From Acidimicrobiia bacterium (GTDB lineage: Bacteria; Actinomycetota; Acidimicrobiia; Spongiisociales; Spongiisociaceae): a stretch of DNA of 64,000 nt. The DNA lies in assembly GCA_022827785.1 (NCBI GenBank), contig JAJEIM010000020.1:31155-95154 (forward strand), given 5' to 3'. The translations under genes and the position numbers were made by a program. Below, in pieces: positions 31,133 through 39,978 of this stretch. Every line of letters begins with the position of its first letter. Position 1 is the stretch's first letter. The notes beneath the pieces are model-generated. The model saw nothing but the letters and a program-made list of their open reading frames with translations. It was not told the origin of the DNA and ran no database searches.

Positions 31133-32218
31133 ATGCGTCGGCCCCCTATTCGCATGCTGGACGTTGGCGGGACTCCTGCCGAGATGGGCTACGTCCATGG
31201 CAGCACCTATGCGGCCGAGATCAGGGAGTACGCCGAGGAGCGGATCGGGCTGGTGATGTCCGGCCTCTGGACCGGGGCGCCGGTGTCGAGGGGGATGGTC
31301 CTCGAGCTGGCGGAGGCTTGTCTCGAGGCACATGAGCGGCAGTCGGCTGTGCTGTACGAAGAGATGTCCGCCATGGCCGGCGGTGCCGGGATCAGCATGG
31401 CGGAGGCGGTGGTGGTGGGGGGATTCACCGACTTCGTGGACACGGTGCGGGCACACCTCGGCGAGGAAGACAGCGCCCCTGCCATGGTGGAGGACGACTG
31501 CACGGCATTCATCGTCCCCGACAACCGGGCCGGAGGTGCCGGGTTCTTCGGCCAGACCTGGGACATGCATGCCTCGGCCACCGACCACGTCATCCTGATG
31601 CGGACCAGACCCGACGAGGGGCCGCGGGCGCTGATCTTCAGCACCGTGGGATGCCTCGGACAGATCGGAATGAACGAGCACGGCGTGTGCGTGGGTATCA
31701 CCAACCTGGCGGCCTCCGACGGAAAGGTCGGGGTCACGTGGCCGACCGTTGTCCGCCACGCCCTGCTGGCCGCAAACGCGACCGAGGCCGGAGGCGTCAT
31801 CCTGGACGCGGATCTGGCCGGAGGGCACAACTACCTGGTCTTCGACGCAGACGGGGTCGGATTCAACATCGAGGCCATGCCCAGCGTCCGGCCTGTAACC
31901 ACCCTGTCCTCCGAGCCGCTGACCTATACCAACCACACCACCCACGGACCCACCAGGGCCGTCGAGGTCGAGAGGCCGTCCGAGCTGCAGGACAGCTCGC
32001 ACCGGCGGCGGTCGGTCGCCATCGACCACCTCGACCGGTCCGCCATCACGGAGGAAGACCTGATGGACCTAACCCGCCATGGGGTGTGCCAGGTGCCGGC
32101 ACCTCCCTATCACGTGGAGACGTCCGGGGCTACCGTTATGCGACCCAGGACCAGGGACTTCTGGGCCGTTTGGGGCCTCCCCAGCATGAACGACTACGTA
32201 AGGATCAAGTTTCTCTGA
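31133..32218 (+). CDS. C45-family Ntn hydrolase (acyl-CoA:6-aminopenicillanic acid acyltransferase-like)
   Basis: A 361-residue protein of the peptidase C45 / acyltransferase family. The self-cleavage nucleophile is probably Cys123 in EDDCTAFIVPDN, followed by FGQTWDMH, the family block after the cleavage site, and GCLGQIGMNEHGVCVGITNL. Cleavage before Cys123 would yield alpha and beta chains. Family members acylate or deacylate amines and amides, for example penicillin precursors, beta-alanyl compounds or carcinine. It ends 17 bp before a potA-like gene, so it may hydrolyse or prepare a compound brought in by that importer. I start at the ATG at 31133 rather than the TTG 9 bp upstream. Confidence 0.78.
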   Translation: MRRPPIRMLDVGGTPAEMGYVHGSTYAAEIREYAEERIGLVMSGLWTGAPVSRGMVLELAEACLEAHERQSAVLYEEMSAMAGGAGISMAEAVVVGGFTDFVDTVRAHLGEEDSAPAMVEDDCTAFIVPDNRAGGAGFFGQTWDMHASATDHVILMRTRPDEGPRALIFSTVGCLGQIGMNEHGVCVGITNLAASDGKVGVTWPTVVRHALLAANATEAGGVILDADLAGGHNYLVFDADGVGFNIEAMPSVRPVTTLSSEPLTYTNHTTHGPTRAVEVERPSELQDSSHRRRSVAIDHLDRSAITEEDLMDLTRHGVCQVPAPPYHVETSGATVMRPRTRDFWAVWGLPSMNDYVRIKFL

Positions 32219-32235
32219 CCACGGAAAGGGCCGGT

Positions 32236-33306
32236 ATGCCAGCAGCGGTTCCAGCCGTCGGGCTCCATAGCATCACCAAGCGCTTCGGTGACGTCATCGC
32301 CGTGGACAGTGTGGACCTCGAGATCGCCGACGGCGAGTTCTTCGCCCTGCTCGGCCCCTCCGGATGCGGGAAGACCACCACGCTGCGCCTGATCGCCGGG
32401 CTCGAGTTCCCTACCACCGGCAGCCTGCGGATCTTCGGCGATGAGGTCGGCACCCTGCCTCCCAACCGGCGTCCTGTCAATACCGTCTTCCAGAACTACG
32501 CCCTCTTCCCCCACATGACCGCCGAGGAGAACGTGGCGTTCGGACTGCGGATGCGCAAGACACCCAAGTCCGAGATCGAACCTCGTGTCCGCGACGCCAT
32601 CGCCCTTGTCCACATGGAAGGGATGGAGCAGCGCCGTCCCGACCAGCTGTCGGGCGGCCAGCAGCAGCGGGTGGCGCTGGCCAGGGCGTTGGTGAACAGC
32701 CCCAAGGTGCTGCTCCTCGACGAGCCCCTGGGAGCGCTCGACCTCAAGCTTCGCGAAGCGATGCAGCTCGAGCTCAAGGCGCTCCAGCGCGAGGTGGGGA
32801 TCACGTTCGTGTTCGTCACCCACGACCAGGGGGAGGCCCTGGCCATGAGCGACCGTATCGGGGTGATGGACGGGGGACGGCTGCTCCAGGTCGGTACGCC
32901 CGAGGAGATCTATGCCCGCCCGGCCAACCGCTTTGTTGCGGACTTCATCGGGCATGCCAACCTGCTGGACGGGATGGTCACGGGACCTGATCAGGTCACG
33001 CTCACCAACGGCATCACCATCGCCGCCCCCTCGGACATCCAGCCGGGAGGGCGGGTGGCCGTCAGCCTGCGTCCCGAGCAGGCCTTCCTCCACAGCCTGG
33101 GCGTGGCGCCCGGGCACCACACCTCCGTGGACGGCCGGGTGGAGCAGGTCACCTACCTGGGCAATGCCCTGATCTACCGGGTGTCCTTCCAGTGGATGCA
33201 CATCGACGTCCGGGCGGAGAACCGGCCCGGCAGGGCCCCGGTCAGCGCGGGTGACGAGGTGACCGTGTCCTGGGAACCCTCCTCGGTAGCGGTGGTACAG
33301 GACTAG
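32236..33306 (+). CDS. potA: Spermidine/putrescine-type ABC transporter ATP-binding protein
   Basis: A 356-residue ATPase with Walker A GPSGCGKTT (about 39-47), QNYALFPHMTAEENVAFGL (Q-loop), the signature LSGGQQQRVALARAL, Walker B VLLLDEPLGALD and the switch His in VTHDQGEALAMSD. The C-terminal TOBE domain (about 240-356) is as in PotA. It would energise import by the two permeases encoded next. The ATG at 32236 follows GGAAAGGG; the much longer open frame upstream is the shadow of the C45 gene. Substrate range of PotA-type transporters includes spermidine, putrescine and other cationic or organic compounds. Confidence 0.9.
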   Translation: MPAAVPAVGLHSITKRFGDVIAVDSVDLEIADGEFFALLGPSGCGKTTTLRLIAGLEFPTTGSLRIFGDEVGTLPPNRRPVNTVFQNYALFPHMTAEENVAFGLRMRKTPKSEIEPRVRDAIALVHMEGMEQRRPDQLSGGQQQRVALARALVNSPKVLLLDEPLGALDLKLREAMQLELKALQREVGITFVFVTHDQGEALAMSDRIGVMDGGRLLQVGTPEEIYARPANRFVADFIGHANLLDGMVTGPDQVTLTNGITIAAPSDIQPGGRVAVSLRPEQAFLHSLGVAPGHHTSVDGRVEQVTYLGNALIYRVSFQWMHIDVRAENRPGRAPVSAGDEVTVSWEPSSVAVVQD

Positions 33307-33310
33307 CCGG

Positions 33311-34225
33311 GTGACCCTGACCACCGCCCCGCCGCCTGCCGACGGCCCGGTATTGCTGGAGGTCACTCCGGAGTTCGAACGGGCGGCGGCGCGAGGCGAC
33401 TCCCGGCGGGGGTTCCTGCTGTCGCTCCCCGCCTACGTCTACCTCGTGCTGTTCTTCGCCATCCCGTTCGGGATAGTGGTGGTCTACTCGCTGGCCACCC
33501 GGAACACGATCGGCGGGACCGATCTGGCCGGATGGAACCTCGACTCCTACCGCCGCCTGGCCGAGCCGATCGTTCGCGACATCCTGTTCCGGTCGGTTTG
33601 GATCGCTGTGCTCACCACCCTCATCTGCCTGGTGGTGGCCTACCCCTTCTCCTATTTCATTGCCACCCGAACGCCCACGATTCGCAACATCCTGCTGGTG
33701 TTCGTGATGATCCCGTTCTGGACCAACTTCCTGGTGCGCAACTACGCCTGGCGGGTGATTCTCGGGTCAGACGGCCCGTTCGCCGCCGTCACCGAGGCGC
33801 TCGGTGTGGGCCGGCAGGAGATCCTCTTCACCCACTCGGCGGTGATCCTGGGCCTGGTGTACGGGTACCTGCCCTTCATGGTCCTGCCGCTCTACGCAGC
33901 CATCGAGCGGATCGACGGGAGCCTCATCGAGGCGGGCCGGGACCTGTACGCCTCCGGGGCCCAGACCTTCCGGAGGGTGCTGCTGCCGCTGTCGATGCCC
34001 GGGGTGCTGGCCGGCTCGATCCTGGTGTTCGTCCCCAGCCTGGGCGCCTACGTCACCCCCCAGATCCTGGGAGGCGGCAAGTCCACGATGCTGGGGTCCT
34101 ACATCGTGGTGCAGTTCCTGACGGCGCGTAACTGGCCCCTGGGAGCATCCCTGTCCTTCGTGCTGATGACCGTGATGCTGACTGCCACATTGATCTACTT
34201 CCGGGCGGGAGGGCGGAACCTGTGA
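33311..34225 (+). CDS. potB: Spermidine/putrescine-type ABC transporter permease, first subunit
   Basis: A 304-residue permease with six membrane segments after a soluble N-terminus of about 40 residues. The family cytoplasmic loop, which docks on the ATPase, is EAGRDLYASGAQTFRRVLLP near residues 207-226 (EAA motif). FVPSLGAYVTPQILGG and MLGSYIVVQFL are typical of PotB. It starts with a GTG 4 bp after the potA stop and is followed 16 bp later by the second permease, so the three are translated together. Confidence 0.9.
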   Translation: MTLTTAPPPADGPVLLEVTPEFERAAARGDSRRGFLLSLPAYVYLVLFFAIPFGIVVVYSLATRNTIGGTDLAGWNLDSYRRLAEPIVRDILFRSVWIAVLTTLICLVVAYPFSYFIATRTPTIRNILLVFVMIPFWTNFLVRNYAWRVILGSDGPFAAVTEALGVGRQEILFTHSAVILGLVYGYLPFMVLPLYAAIERIDGSLIEAGRDLYASGAQTFRRVLLPLSMPGVLAGSILVFVPSLGAYVTPQILGGGKSTMLGSYIVVQFLTARNWPLGASLSFVLMTVMLTATLIYFRAGGRNL

Positions 34226-34241
34226 TCCGGGGGAGGCAGCC

Positions 34242-35132
34242 ATGAAGGGCGTCACGGCCCGGCCCGGCAGCGCCACCGCGTGGGCATTGTCGGGCACGGC
34301 CTGGCTGGTGTACGCCTTCTTCTACGCCCCGATCGTCCTGCTGGTGATCTTCTCGTTCAGCGACGACCGCAACGTGGGGCGGTGGGGTGGCTTCACCCTG
34401 TCCTGGTACGAGCAGTTCATCGACCATTCCCAGCTCCAGAACAGCCTGTGGGTGTCCATCCGGGTGGCCCTGCTGTCGACCGCGATCTCGGTGGTGCTGG
34501 GGACGCTGGCAGCGCTGGCCCTGGAGCGGTTCCGGTTCCGGGGGAAGCGGGTGTTCGACGCCCTCCTGTACCTTCCGGTCATCATCCCCGACGTCACCAT
34601 GGCGGTGATGATGCTGCTGTTCTTCTCCGAAGGGATCCGCATTGCCGAGATGCTGTTCGGCCTCGACCTCACCAAGGGTTTCACCACCATCACCATCAGC
34701 CACATCGCCTTCAACATCAGCTTCGTGTCGGTGGTGGTGCGGGCCCGGCTGTCGGGCATGAACGAGCAGCTGGAGGAGGCCGCCCTCGACCTCTACGCCG
34801 ACCGGTGGCGCAGCTTCCGCTACGTCACGCTGCCGCAGATCGCGCCCGGTATCGCTGGTGGTGCGCTCCTCGCCCTCACCCTATCGCTCGACGATGTGGT
34901 GGTCACACAGTTCGCCTCCGGCCCGGGTTCCACCACCCTGCCGGTATTCGTGTTCGGCATGATCCGCCGCGGCGTCACCCCGCTCATCAACGCCGTCTCC
35001 GTCATCATGCTGGCCGCGTCGATCGTGCTGGTGATCCTGTCGATCGTCACCCAACGCCTCCGCACGGGAGAGACCGGCCGGACCTTGGGGGACCGCCTGC
35101 GAAGACGGTCCGATTCATCCCTGATGGGGTAG
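34242..35132 (+). CDS. potC: Spermidine/putrescine-type ABC transporter permease, second subunit
   Basis: A 296-residue permease paralogous to its upstream neighbour, with six membrane segments. FYAPIVLLVIFSFSDDRNVG at the first segment, the EAA loop EAALDLYADRWRSFRYVTLP and LTLSLDDVVVTQFASGPGSTT are PotC hallmarks. A good ribosome site (GGGGGAGG) precedes the ATG. With PotA and PotB it forms the membrane core; the binding protein is encoded 537 bp downstream rather than directly next door. Confidence 0.9.
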   Translation: MKGVTARPGSATAWALSGTAWLVYAFFYAPIVLLVIFSFSDDRNVGRWGGFTLSWYEQFIDHSQLQNSLWVSIRVALLSTAISVVLGTLAALALERFRFRGKRVFDALLYLPVIIPDVTMAVMMLLFFSEGIRIAEMLFGLDLTKGFTTITISHIAFNISFVSVVVRARLSGMNEQLEEAALDLYADRWRSFRYVTLPQIAPGIAGGALLALTLSLDDVVVTQFASGPGSTTLPVFVFGMIRRGVTPLINAVSVIMLAASIVLVILSIVTQRLRTGETGRTLGDRLRRRSDSSLMG

Positions 35133-35669
35133 GGCCCCGAGACGCTCGCAAGACCGCGAAACCGGAGCGCCCGCGAGACGGCACCCCCCGTCGGGCCCTC
35201 CCCCGCCACCACCTTCCTTGGCTTGGGCGTGTTCGGCCATGCCCGGACTGGGGCCGGGTTGGCGAAGGGCGCCCCTTGGAGCCTGTATGTTCCCTGCGGA
35301 CCGGCCGATCCGATCGGGTTCGTGCCATCGGCCGGTGTAGGTGCTTGGCGATAGGCAACGTATAGGAAGCCTGTGACAGATTCGACCCTTGACCTATCCT
35401 CATCGAGTTGTCACCATCACCGTGGTGGCAGGAGCCGTGTGGCGGAGGGTCAAGAGGCTGTCTCGCCGCTGCGTCGCCCGTCCTGGCAGGACTCCACGAG
35501 ACATTGAAGGAACGGTGCCAGGACCGTAGAACCACCGGATCCGCCCGACCTACGCGGCGGAGCGTCTATACACTTCTGCCAGAGCCTTCTCGGCGCGAGC
35601 CGCCAACAGGAGGGTGAGCCCAGAGTGGGGCTTCGAAGCCAAGAGCGAGAACACGGAAGAGAGGTTGTC
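35133..35669. other. 537-bp intergenic stretch between potC and potD
   Basis: No gene is convincing here. Open frames on both strands are Arg/Pro/Gly-rich shadows without domains. It contains a perfect 12-bp palindrome GGCTTCGAAGCC at 35629-35640, 30 bp before potD. The stretch probably holds the separate promoter of potD, since binding proteins are usually made in excess over permeases; no promoter match is strong enough to mark. Confidence 0.4.
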
Positions 35670-36776
35670 ATGAGACCTACCCGGATGCGTAGCCTGCTCG
35701 CCGTGGTGGTGGCCATGACGCTCCTGGCCGCTGCCTGCGCGGGGGACGATGGCGAGGCCGCCGCCGCAGATTGCGAAGCGGGCCAGACGGATGGTGACCT
35801 GAACCTGTACAACTGGGCCGAGTACATCGATCCGGACCTGGTGGACGCCTTCGCAGCCGAGTACGGCGTCGAGATGACCGTGGATGTCTACGACTCCAAC
35901 GAGGCCATGCAGCCGATCATCTCCGCCGGTAACTCGGGATACGACCTGATCGTCCCCTCCGACTACATGGTCGCCATCCTGATCGCCGGCGAGGACATCC
36001 AGCTTCTCAACAAGGACGCCATACCCAACCTGTCCAACATCTCGCCGGACTTCAGCGATCTGGTGTACGACCCCGCCGGCGACTACTCGGTCCCGTACCA
36101 GTGGGGAACCACCGGCTTGGCCGTCGACACCGCTGTGGTGGGGACCGACTTCCCGAGGTCCTGGTCGATCGTCTTCGACGCCAGCTTCGCGGACCAGTTC
36201 GCCGGCCAGATCTCGTTGCTGAACGACCCCCGGGAGACCCTGGGAGCGGCGCTCAAGTACCTCGGCTACTCGCTCAACACCACCGATGAGGGCGAGTTGG
36301 AGGAGGCCAAGCAGCTGGTCTCCGAGGCGCGGGGCCGGGTGGCGGCCTTCGACACCGATCAGGCTGACGAGTTGCTGACGACCGGCGAGACGGCGATAGC
36401 CCACGGCTACTCGGGTGACATGTTCACGCAGTTCCTGGAGACCGACGACCCCTCCCAGTACGTGTACTTCGTGCCGGAGGAGGGCGGGACCCGCTGGATC
36501 GACAACATGGCGATCCCGCACGACGCTCCCAACCCGTGCACGGCCCACACCTTCATCAACTGGATCCTCGATGCGGAGAACGGTGCGGCCCTGTCCAACT
36601 ACAACTACTACTCCACCCCCAACGCGGCGGCGCTGGACGGGCTGGAGCAGGAGCTGCTGGACTTTGTGGCCGATCCCGCGGTGATCCCGGGCGGCGTGGG
36701 CTCGCTGGAGGAGATCCAGGACACCGGCGACTTCGAGATCAACTACACCGACGCGTTCATCGAGGCGGTGGGCTAG
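35670..36776 (+). CDS. potD: Polyamine-type substrate-binding lipoprotein
   Basis: A 368-residue binding protein. A signal peptide ends in the lipobox LLAAAC with Cys23. The mature part opens with GDLNLYNWAEYIDPDLVDAF, the standard start of PotD/PotF-type proteins, and continues with YDLIVPSDYMVAILI, YQWGTTGLAVD and NMAIPHDAPNPCTAHTFINW. Aromatic and acidic residues in these blocks line the polyamine pocket in known structures. The ATG at 35670 is preceded by GAAGAGAGG. The 3' end overlaps queG on the other strand by 20 bp. The ligand might be putrescine, spermidine or another amine. Confidence 0.88.
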   Translation: MRPTRMRSLLAVVVAMTLLAAACAGDDGEAAAADCEAGQTDGDLNLYNWAEYIDPDLVDAFAAEYGVEMTVDVYDSNEAMQPIISAGNSGYDLIVPSDYMVAILIAGEDIQLLNKDAIPNLSNISPDFSDLVYDPAGDYSVPYQWGTTGLAVDTAVVGTDFPRSWSIVFDASFADQFAGQISLLNDPRETLGAALKYLGYSLNTTDEGELEEAKQLVSEARGRVAAFDTDQADELLTTGETAIAHGYSGDMFTQFLETDDPSQYVYFVPEEGGTRWIDNMAIPHDAPNPCTAHTFINWILDAENGAALSNYNYYSTPNAAALDGLEQELLDFVADPAVIPGGVGSLEEIQDTGDFEINYTDAFIEAVG

Positions 36777-37905
36777 CGGCTGTCGCGAGCGGTTGCCGGA
36801 CCCGCACCTGGCGAGAAAGCTCGTCCTGGACCAGCGGGTCGTCGCGGCCCTGTAGCGGGGCGAGGTCCAGCCCGAGGCGGCGGGCACACCAGACGGCGTG
36901 GGCGCGCACCAAGGGATCGGGGTGGGCCAGGGCCCGGTTGACCGCGTAACGGACCCGGGGCGCGGACGGATCGCCGACGTTGCCCAGCGCCACCAGGGCG
37001 TTGCGCCGCAGGTATCGGGGTTGGCGCCGCGGGATGTACCAGCGTCCGAACCGGGCCATCAGGTCCTCGTCGGAAGCGTCGAGCAGATCGACCAGGGACA
37101 CCCAGGCCTCGTTCGGCCTCTTTGCCCTCGGGCTGTCGAGGCGGACCCGGACCCGGTTGGGAGGGCACACGTCGGCGCAGTCGTCGCAGCCGTAGATCCG
37201 GTCCCCCAGGGCCACCCGGAACTCGGGACGAAACACCCCGGCCTCCTGGACCAGCCAGGCCAGGCAGCGGCGGGCGTCGACCACGCCGGGAGCGAAGATG
37301 GCGCCGGTGGGACATCCGTCGAGGCATTGGCGGCACGACCCGCAGCCGTCGGCCATCGGTCCGGGGTCGGTATCGCACAGGGGAGCGTCGGTCACCACCG
37401 CGCCCAGCACCACCAGGCTCCCCGCCCCCGGAACCAGGATGTTGGAGCTCTTGCCCCACCAGCCGATGCCGGCCCGGTGGGCGGCCGCCCGATCGACCAG
37501 GCTGTTCGCGTCGGCGACCACCACCGCCCGGTGGCCGGACTCGCGCAGGGCCTCCGCCACCTGCCCGAGAGCTGACCGGAGGGCGGCGTAGTGGTCCTCC
37601 CGGGCGTAGGCCGCCACCCGTCCGTAGGGAGTGCCGTCGTCCGGGCGCTCCGGATCGCCGCGCCAGAAGTCCAGGGCGCCCACCACGAGGGCGGCCGCGC
37701 CCGGGAGGACGCGCGCCGGGTCCGTGGAACGCTCCGGGTTGCGGTAGGTGAACTGCATCCCGCCGTGGAGCCCGTCCGACTTGCGCTCGGACAGGGTCTC
37801 CTCCGTATCCGTGAACGGCTCCGCCCGGCATACCCCTACCGCAGCCAGCCCGGCCCGCCGGCCGATGTCGATCAGCGTCTCGGGGGAGGGGGTGATCGGC
37901 TTCAT
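36757..37905 (-). CDS. queG: Epoxyqueuosine reductase
   Basis: QueG reduces epoxyqueuosine to queuosine in the anticodon of tRNAs for Asn, Asp, His and Tyr, using cobalamin and two [4Fe-4S] clusters. The 382-residue protein has the expected cluster motifs CGSCRQCLDGCPTGAI and CDDCADVCPPN, the AAHRAGIGWWGKSSNIL block around the cobalamin site and a C-terminal HEAT-repeat-like segment (YLRRNALVALGNVGDP). It is a B12-dependent enzyme, which fits the corrinoid theme of the window. The ATG at 37905 overlaps the stop of the upstream oxidase by 4 bp. The open frame continuing to 38472 is shadow. Confidence 0.92.
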   Translation of the reverse strand: MKPITPSPETLIDIGRRAGLAAVGVCRAEPFTDTEETLSERKSDGLHGGMQFTYRNPERSTDPARVLPGAAALVVGALDFWRGDPERPDDGTPYGRVAAYAREDHYAALRSALGQVAEALRESGHRAVVVADANSLVDRAAAHRAGIGWWGKSSNILVPGAGSLVVLGAVVTDAPLCDTDPGPMADGCGSCRQCLDGCPTGAIFAPGVVDARRCLAWLVQEAGVFRPEFRVALGDRIYGCDDCADVCPPNRVRVRLDSPRAKRPNEAWVSLVDLLDASDEDLMARFGRWYIPRRQPRYLRRNALVALGNVGDPSAPRVRYAVNRALAHPDPLVRAHAVWCARRLGLDLAPLQGRDDPLVQDELSRQVRVRQPLATAASPPPR

Positions 37906-39281
37906 CGGCGGAGGAGTCCGTAGGCCAGGCGGCCTAGGCGGGAGGAACGTCCGGTACCGAACTCCACCCGGTCGGCCCAGCCCATCACGGCACGGGTGCC
38001 TCGGATGCCCAGCCAGCGGAGGGGCTCGGGTTCCCACGGCCGAGATTCGATTCCCACCCAGGCGAGGTCGGCCAGCTCGGAGTCGGCGCCGGTGATCAGG
38101 TCGGCCAGGGTGCGTCCGGCCAGGTTGGAGGGCGCCACCCCCTCGCCGACGTAGCCGCCGGCCGTTCCGAGGCCCGTATCGGCGTCGTACCGCACCGCCG
38201 GAACCCAGTTGCGGGGCGCCGCCAGGACCCCGCCCCACCGGTGGGTGACTGCCACGCCTTCGAGAGCCGGGAACATGTCCACCAGCACCCTCCGGATCAG
38301 ATCGTGGGACCGCCGGTCGCGCTCGGTGGCCGGGTCGATCCGGGAGCCGTAGAGGTAGGGGACCGCCCTTCCTCCGAAGGCGATCCGGTTGTCGGCCGTC
38401 CGTTGCCCGTAGATAACAGCGTAACGGTCGTCGGCGAAAGTGGGCCGGGTGTCGAGCCCGATCTCGGCCCACGTCGCCGCGTCCAGCGGCTCGGTGGCGA
38501 TCATCAGCGAGTAGAGCGGTACCAGGGTCCGGCGCTCCCCGGGAAGGTCGCGGGTGTAGGCCTCTGTGGCCCGGACTACCACCGGAGCGCTGACCTTCCC
38601 GTGGGTGGTGGTGACCGACCCGCTTCCGAATCCGACCGCCCCGGTCTGCTCCACGATCCGGACCCCGCGCCGTTCGACCACGTCAGCCAGCCCCCTTACC
38701 AGCCGGGCCGGGTCGAGAGCCGCGCACGGGGAGTAGAAGATGCCGCCGTGCAGGCCGGTGGGCCGGCCGAAGCGCCGCACCTCCTCCGGTCTGAGCAAGC
38801 GGATTATGTCCGCACCGATGCCGTTGACGCGGTTGTGTTCGATCTCGGCCGCCTGGCGCCCGGCCTGGGCGCGGCTACGGGCGAACCGGATCACCCCACC
38901 CTTGGCGAACCCGCATTCGATGGCCTCGGCTGCGACCACCCTCCCTATCTCGTCGACCGAGCGGTGCGCGTGGGCTATGAGGCGGCTTGCCGCGTGCGGG
39001 CCGGAGCGGCGGGCGTAGGCATCGAATCCGGCGGCCAGCTCCCCCACGGCCCACCCGCCGTTGCGCCCCGAAGCGCCGAAGCCGCAGATCTCCCGCTCGA
39101 TCACCAGGACCGAGAGTGAGGGGTCGCGCTCGGCGAGGTAATAGGCGGTCCACAGGCCGGTGAAGCCGCCTCCCACGATGGCCACATCGGCCGAGGCATC
39201 GCCATCGAGGGGCGCGCGGGGGGTCAGGTCGCCTTCGAAAGTCGCCATCCATAGCGACAGGTTCGAGTAGTCGGACACCAC
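37902..39281 (-). CDS. FAD-dependent amine / amino-acid oxidase (DadA/PuuB-like)
   Basis: A 459-residue flavoprotein. The Rossmann motif VAIVGGGFTGLWTAYYLAE (about 30-48) binds FAD, followed by GASGRNGGWAVGEL, the typical loop near the active site, and the C-terminal GGYVGEGVAPSNLAGRTLADL. The family contains glycine oxidase, D-amino-acid dehydrogenases and gamma-glutamylputrescine oxidase. Being next to a polyamine importer, oxidation of an imported amine or its gamma-glutamyl form is plausible (inference). The start is GTG at 39281 (a second GTG follows directly); a -10 box TATACT lies only 5-10 bp upstream, so the mRNA is probably leaderless. It is coupled to queG by an ATGA overlap. Confidence 0.78.
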   Translation of the reverse strand: MVSDYSNLSLWMATFEGDLTPRAPLDGDASADVAIVGGGFTGLWTAYYLAERDPSLSVLVIEREICGFGASGRNGGWAVGELAAGFDAYARRSGPHAASRLIAHAHRSVDEIGRVVAAEAIECGFAKGGVIRFARSRAQAGRQAAEIEHNRVNGIGADIIRLLRPEEVRRFGRPTGLHGGIFYSPCAALDPARLVRGLADVVERRGVRIVEQTGAVGFGSGSVTTTHGKVSAPVVVRATEAYTRDLPGERRTLVPLYSLMIATEPLDAATWAEIGLDTRPTFADDRYAVIYGQRTADNRIAFGGRAVPYLYGSRIDPATERDRRSHDLIRRVLVDMFPALEGVAVTHRWGGVLAAPRNWVPAVRYDADTGLGTAGGYVGEGVAPSNLAGRTLADLITGADSELADLAWVGIESRPWEPEPLRWLGIRGTRAVMGWADRVEFGTGRSSRLGRLAYGLLRR

Positions 39282-39285
39282 CGGA

Positions 39286-39293
39286 AGTATAAT
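39286..39293. promoter_or_regulatory. Interlocked divergent -10 boxes
   Basis: The octamer AGTATAAT serves both strands: TATAAT (39288-39293) on the plus strand points to the GNAT gene and TATACT (39291-39286) on the minus strand points to the oxidase gene. Each lies 5-7 bp from a GTG start codon, so both transcripts would be leaderless and cannot be initiated at the same time. No strong -35 element is seen on either side. Confidence 0.55.
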
Positions 39294-39299
39294 TTGGGG

Positions 39300-39914
39300 G
39301 TGATAGAAGACCTCCGCTACGTGAACCTGGAGGCCCGATGGGCCGAGGAGTTGGAGGCGCTCGAGCTCCAGTCCTTTCCCAGCGCGAACCCCGCCGACCT
39401 CTACAGCGCCGGGGAGCTGGTCGAGTTGGCCGAGGTCTTCCCCGAGGGAGGATTCGTTGTGCTGGACGGCGAGACGCCGATCGCCATGGGCCTGGGGGTG
39501 AGGGTCCATTTCGACCTGTCCCGCCCGCAGCACCGGATGAAGGACCTCATGTCCGGGCACAAGGCCGGGCACGATCCCACCGGGGAGTGGTACTACGGCA
39601 CCGATATCGCTGTGAACCCCAGCTACCGCCGCCGCGGGATCGGCAGCCGCCTGTACGACCTGCGCAAGGAGGTGTGCCGGACCCTCGGGCTGCGGGGCAT
39701 CATCGCGGGCGGGGTGATCCCCGGATACGCCGAGCACAAGGACCGAATGTCCGCCGCCGAATACGTTGAAAAGGTGGCCGCCGGAGAGCTGTACGACCGG
39801 ACGCTGAGCTTCCAGATCGAGAACGGCTTCGAGGCGCGCGGCGTGCTGGAGAACTACATAGAGGACCCGGAGGTCGACAACTGGGCCTCCCTGATCGTGT
39901 GGGAGACCCGCTAG
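39300..39914 (+). CDS. GNAT-family acetyltransferase (type usually fused to a nitrilase domain)
   Basis: A 204-residue acetyltransferase. The acetyl-CoA loop is SYRRRGIGSRLYDLRKEVCR near residues 100-119. The following segment LRGIIAGGVIPGYAEHKDRM and EYVEKVAAGELYDRTLSFQ, ending in NYIEDPEVDNWASLIVWE, is characteristic of the GNAT half of bifunctional GNAT/carbon-nitrogen hydrolase proteins. Here the hydrolase half is absent and the protein ends cleanly, so it stands alone. Its substrate is unknown; an amine is likely given the neighbours. The GTG at 39300 lies 6 bp after a perfect TATAAT, suggesting a leaderless message; a TTG 6 bp earlier is an alternative. Confidence 0.75.
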   Translation: MIEDLRYVNLEARWAEELEALELQSFPSANPADLYSAGELVELAEVFPEGGFVVLDGETPIAMGLGVRVHFDLSRPQHRMKDLMSGHKAGHDPTGEWYYGTDIAVNPSYRRRGIGSRLYDLRKEVCRTLGLRGIIAGGVIPGYAEHKDRMSAAEYVEKVAAGELYDRTLSFQIENGFEARGVLENYIEDPEVDNWASLIVWETR

Positions 39915-39978
39915 ATCACCGGCTGCGCCCCATCAGGCAGTCCTGCGGCTTCCGCCTGGTTGGATGACCGGCCGCTGA

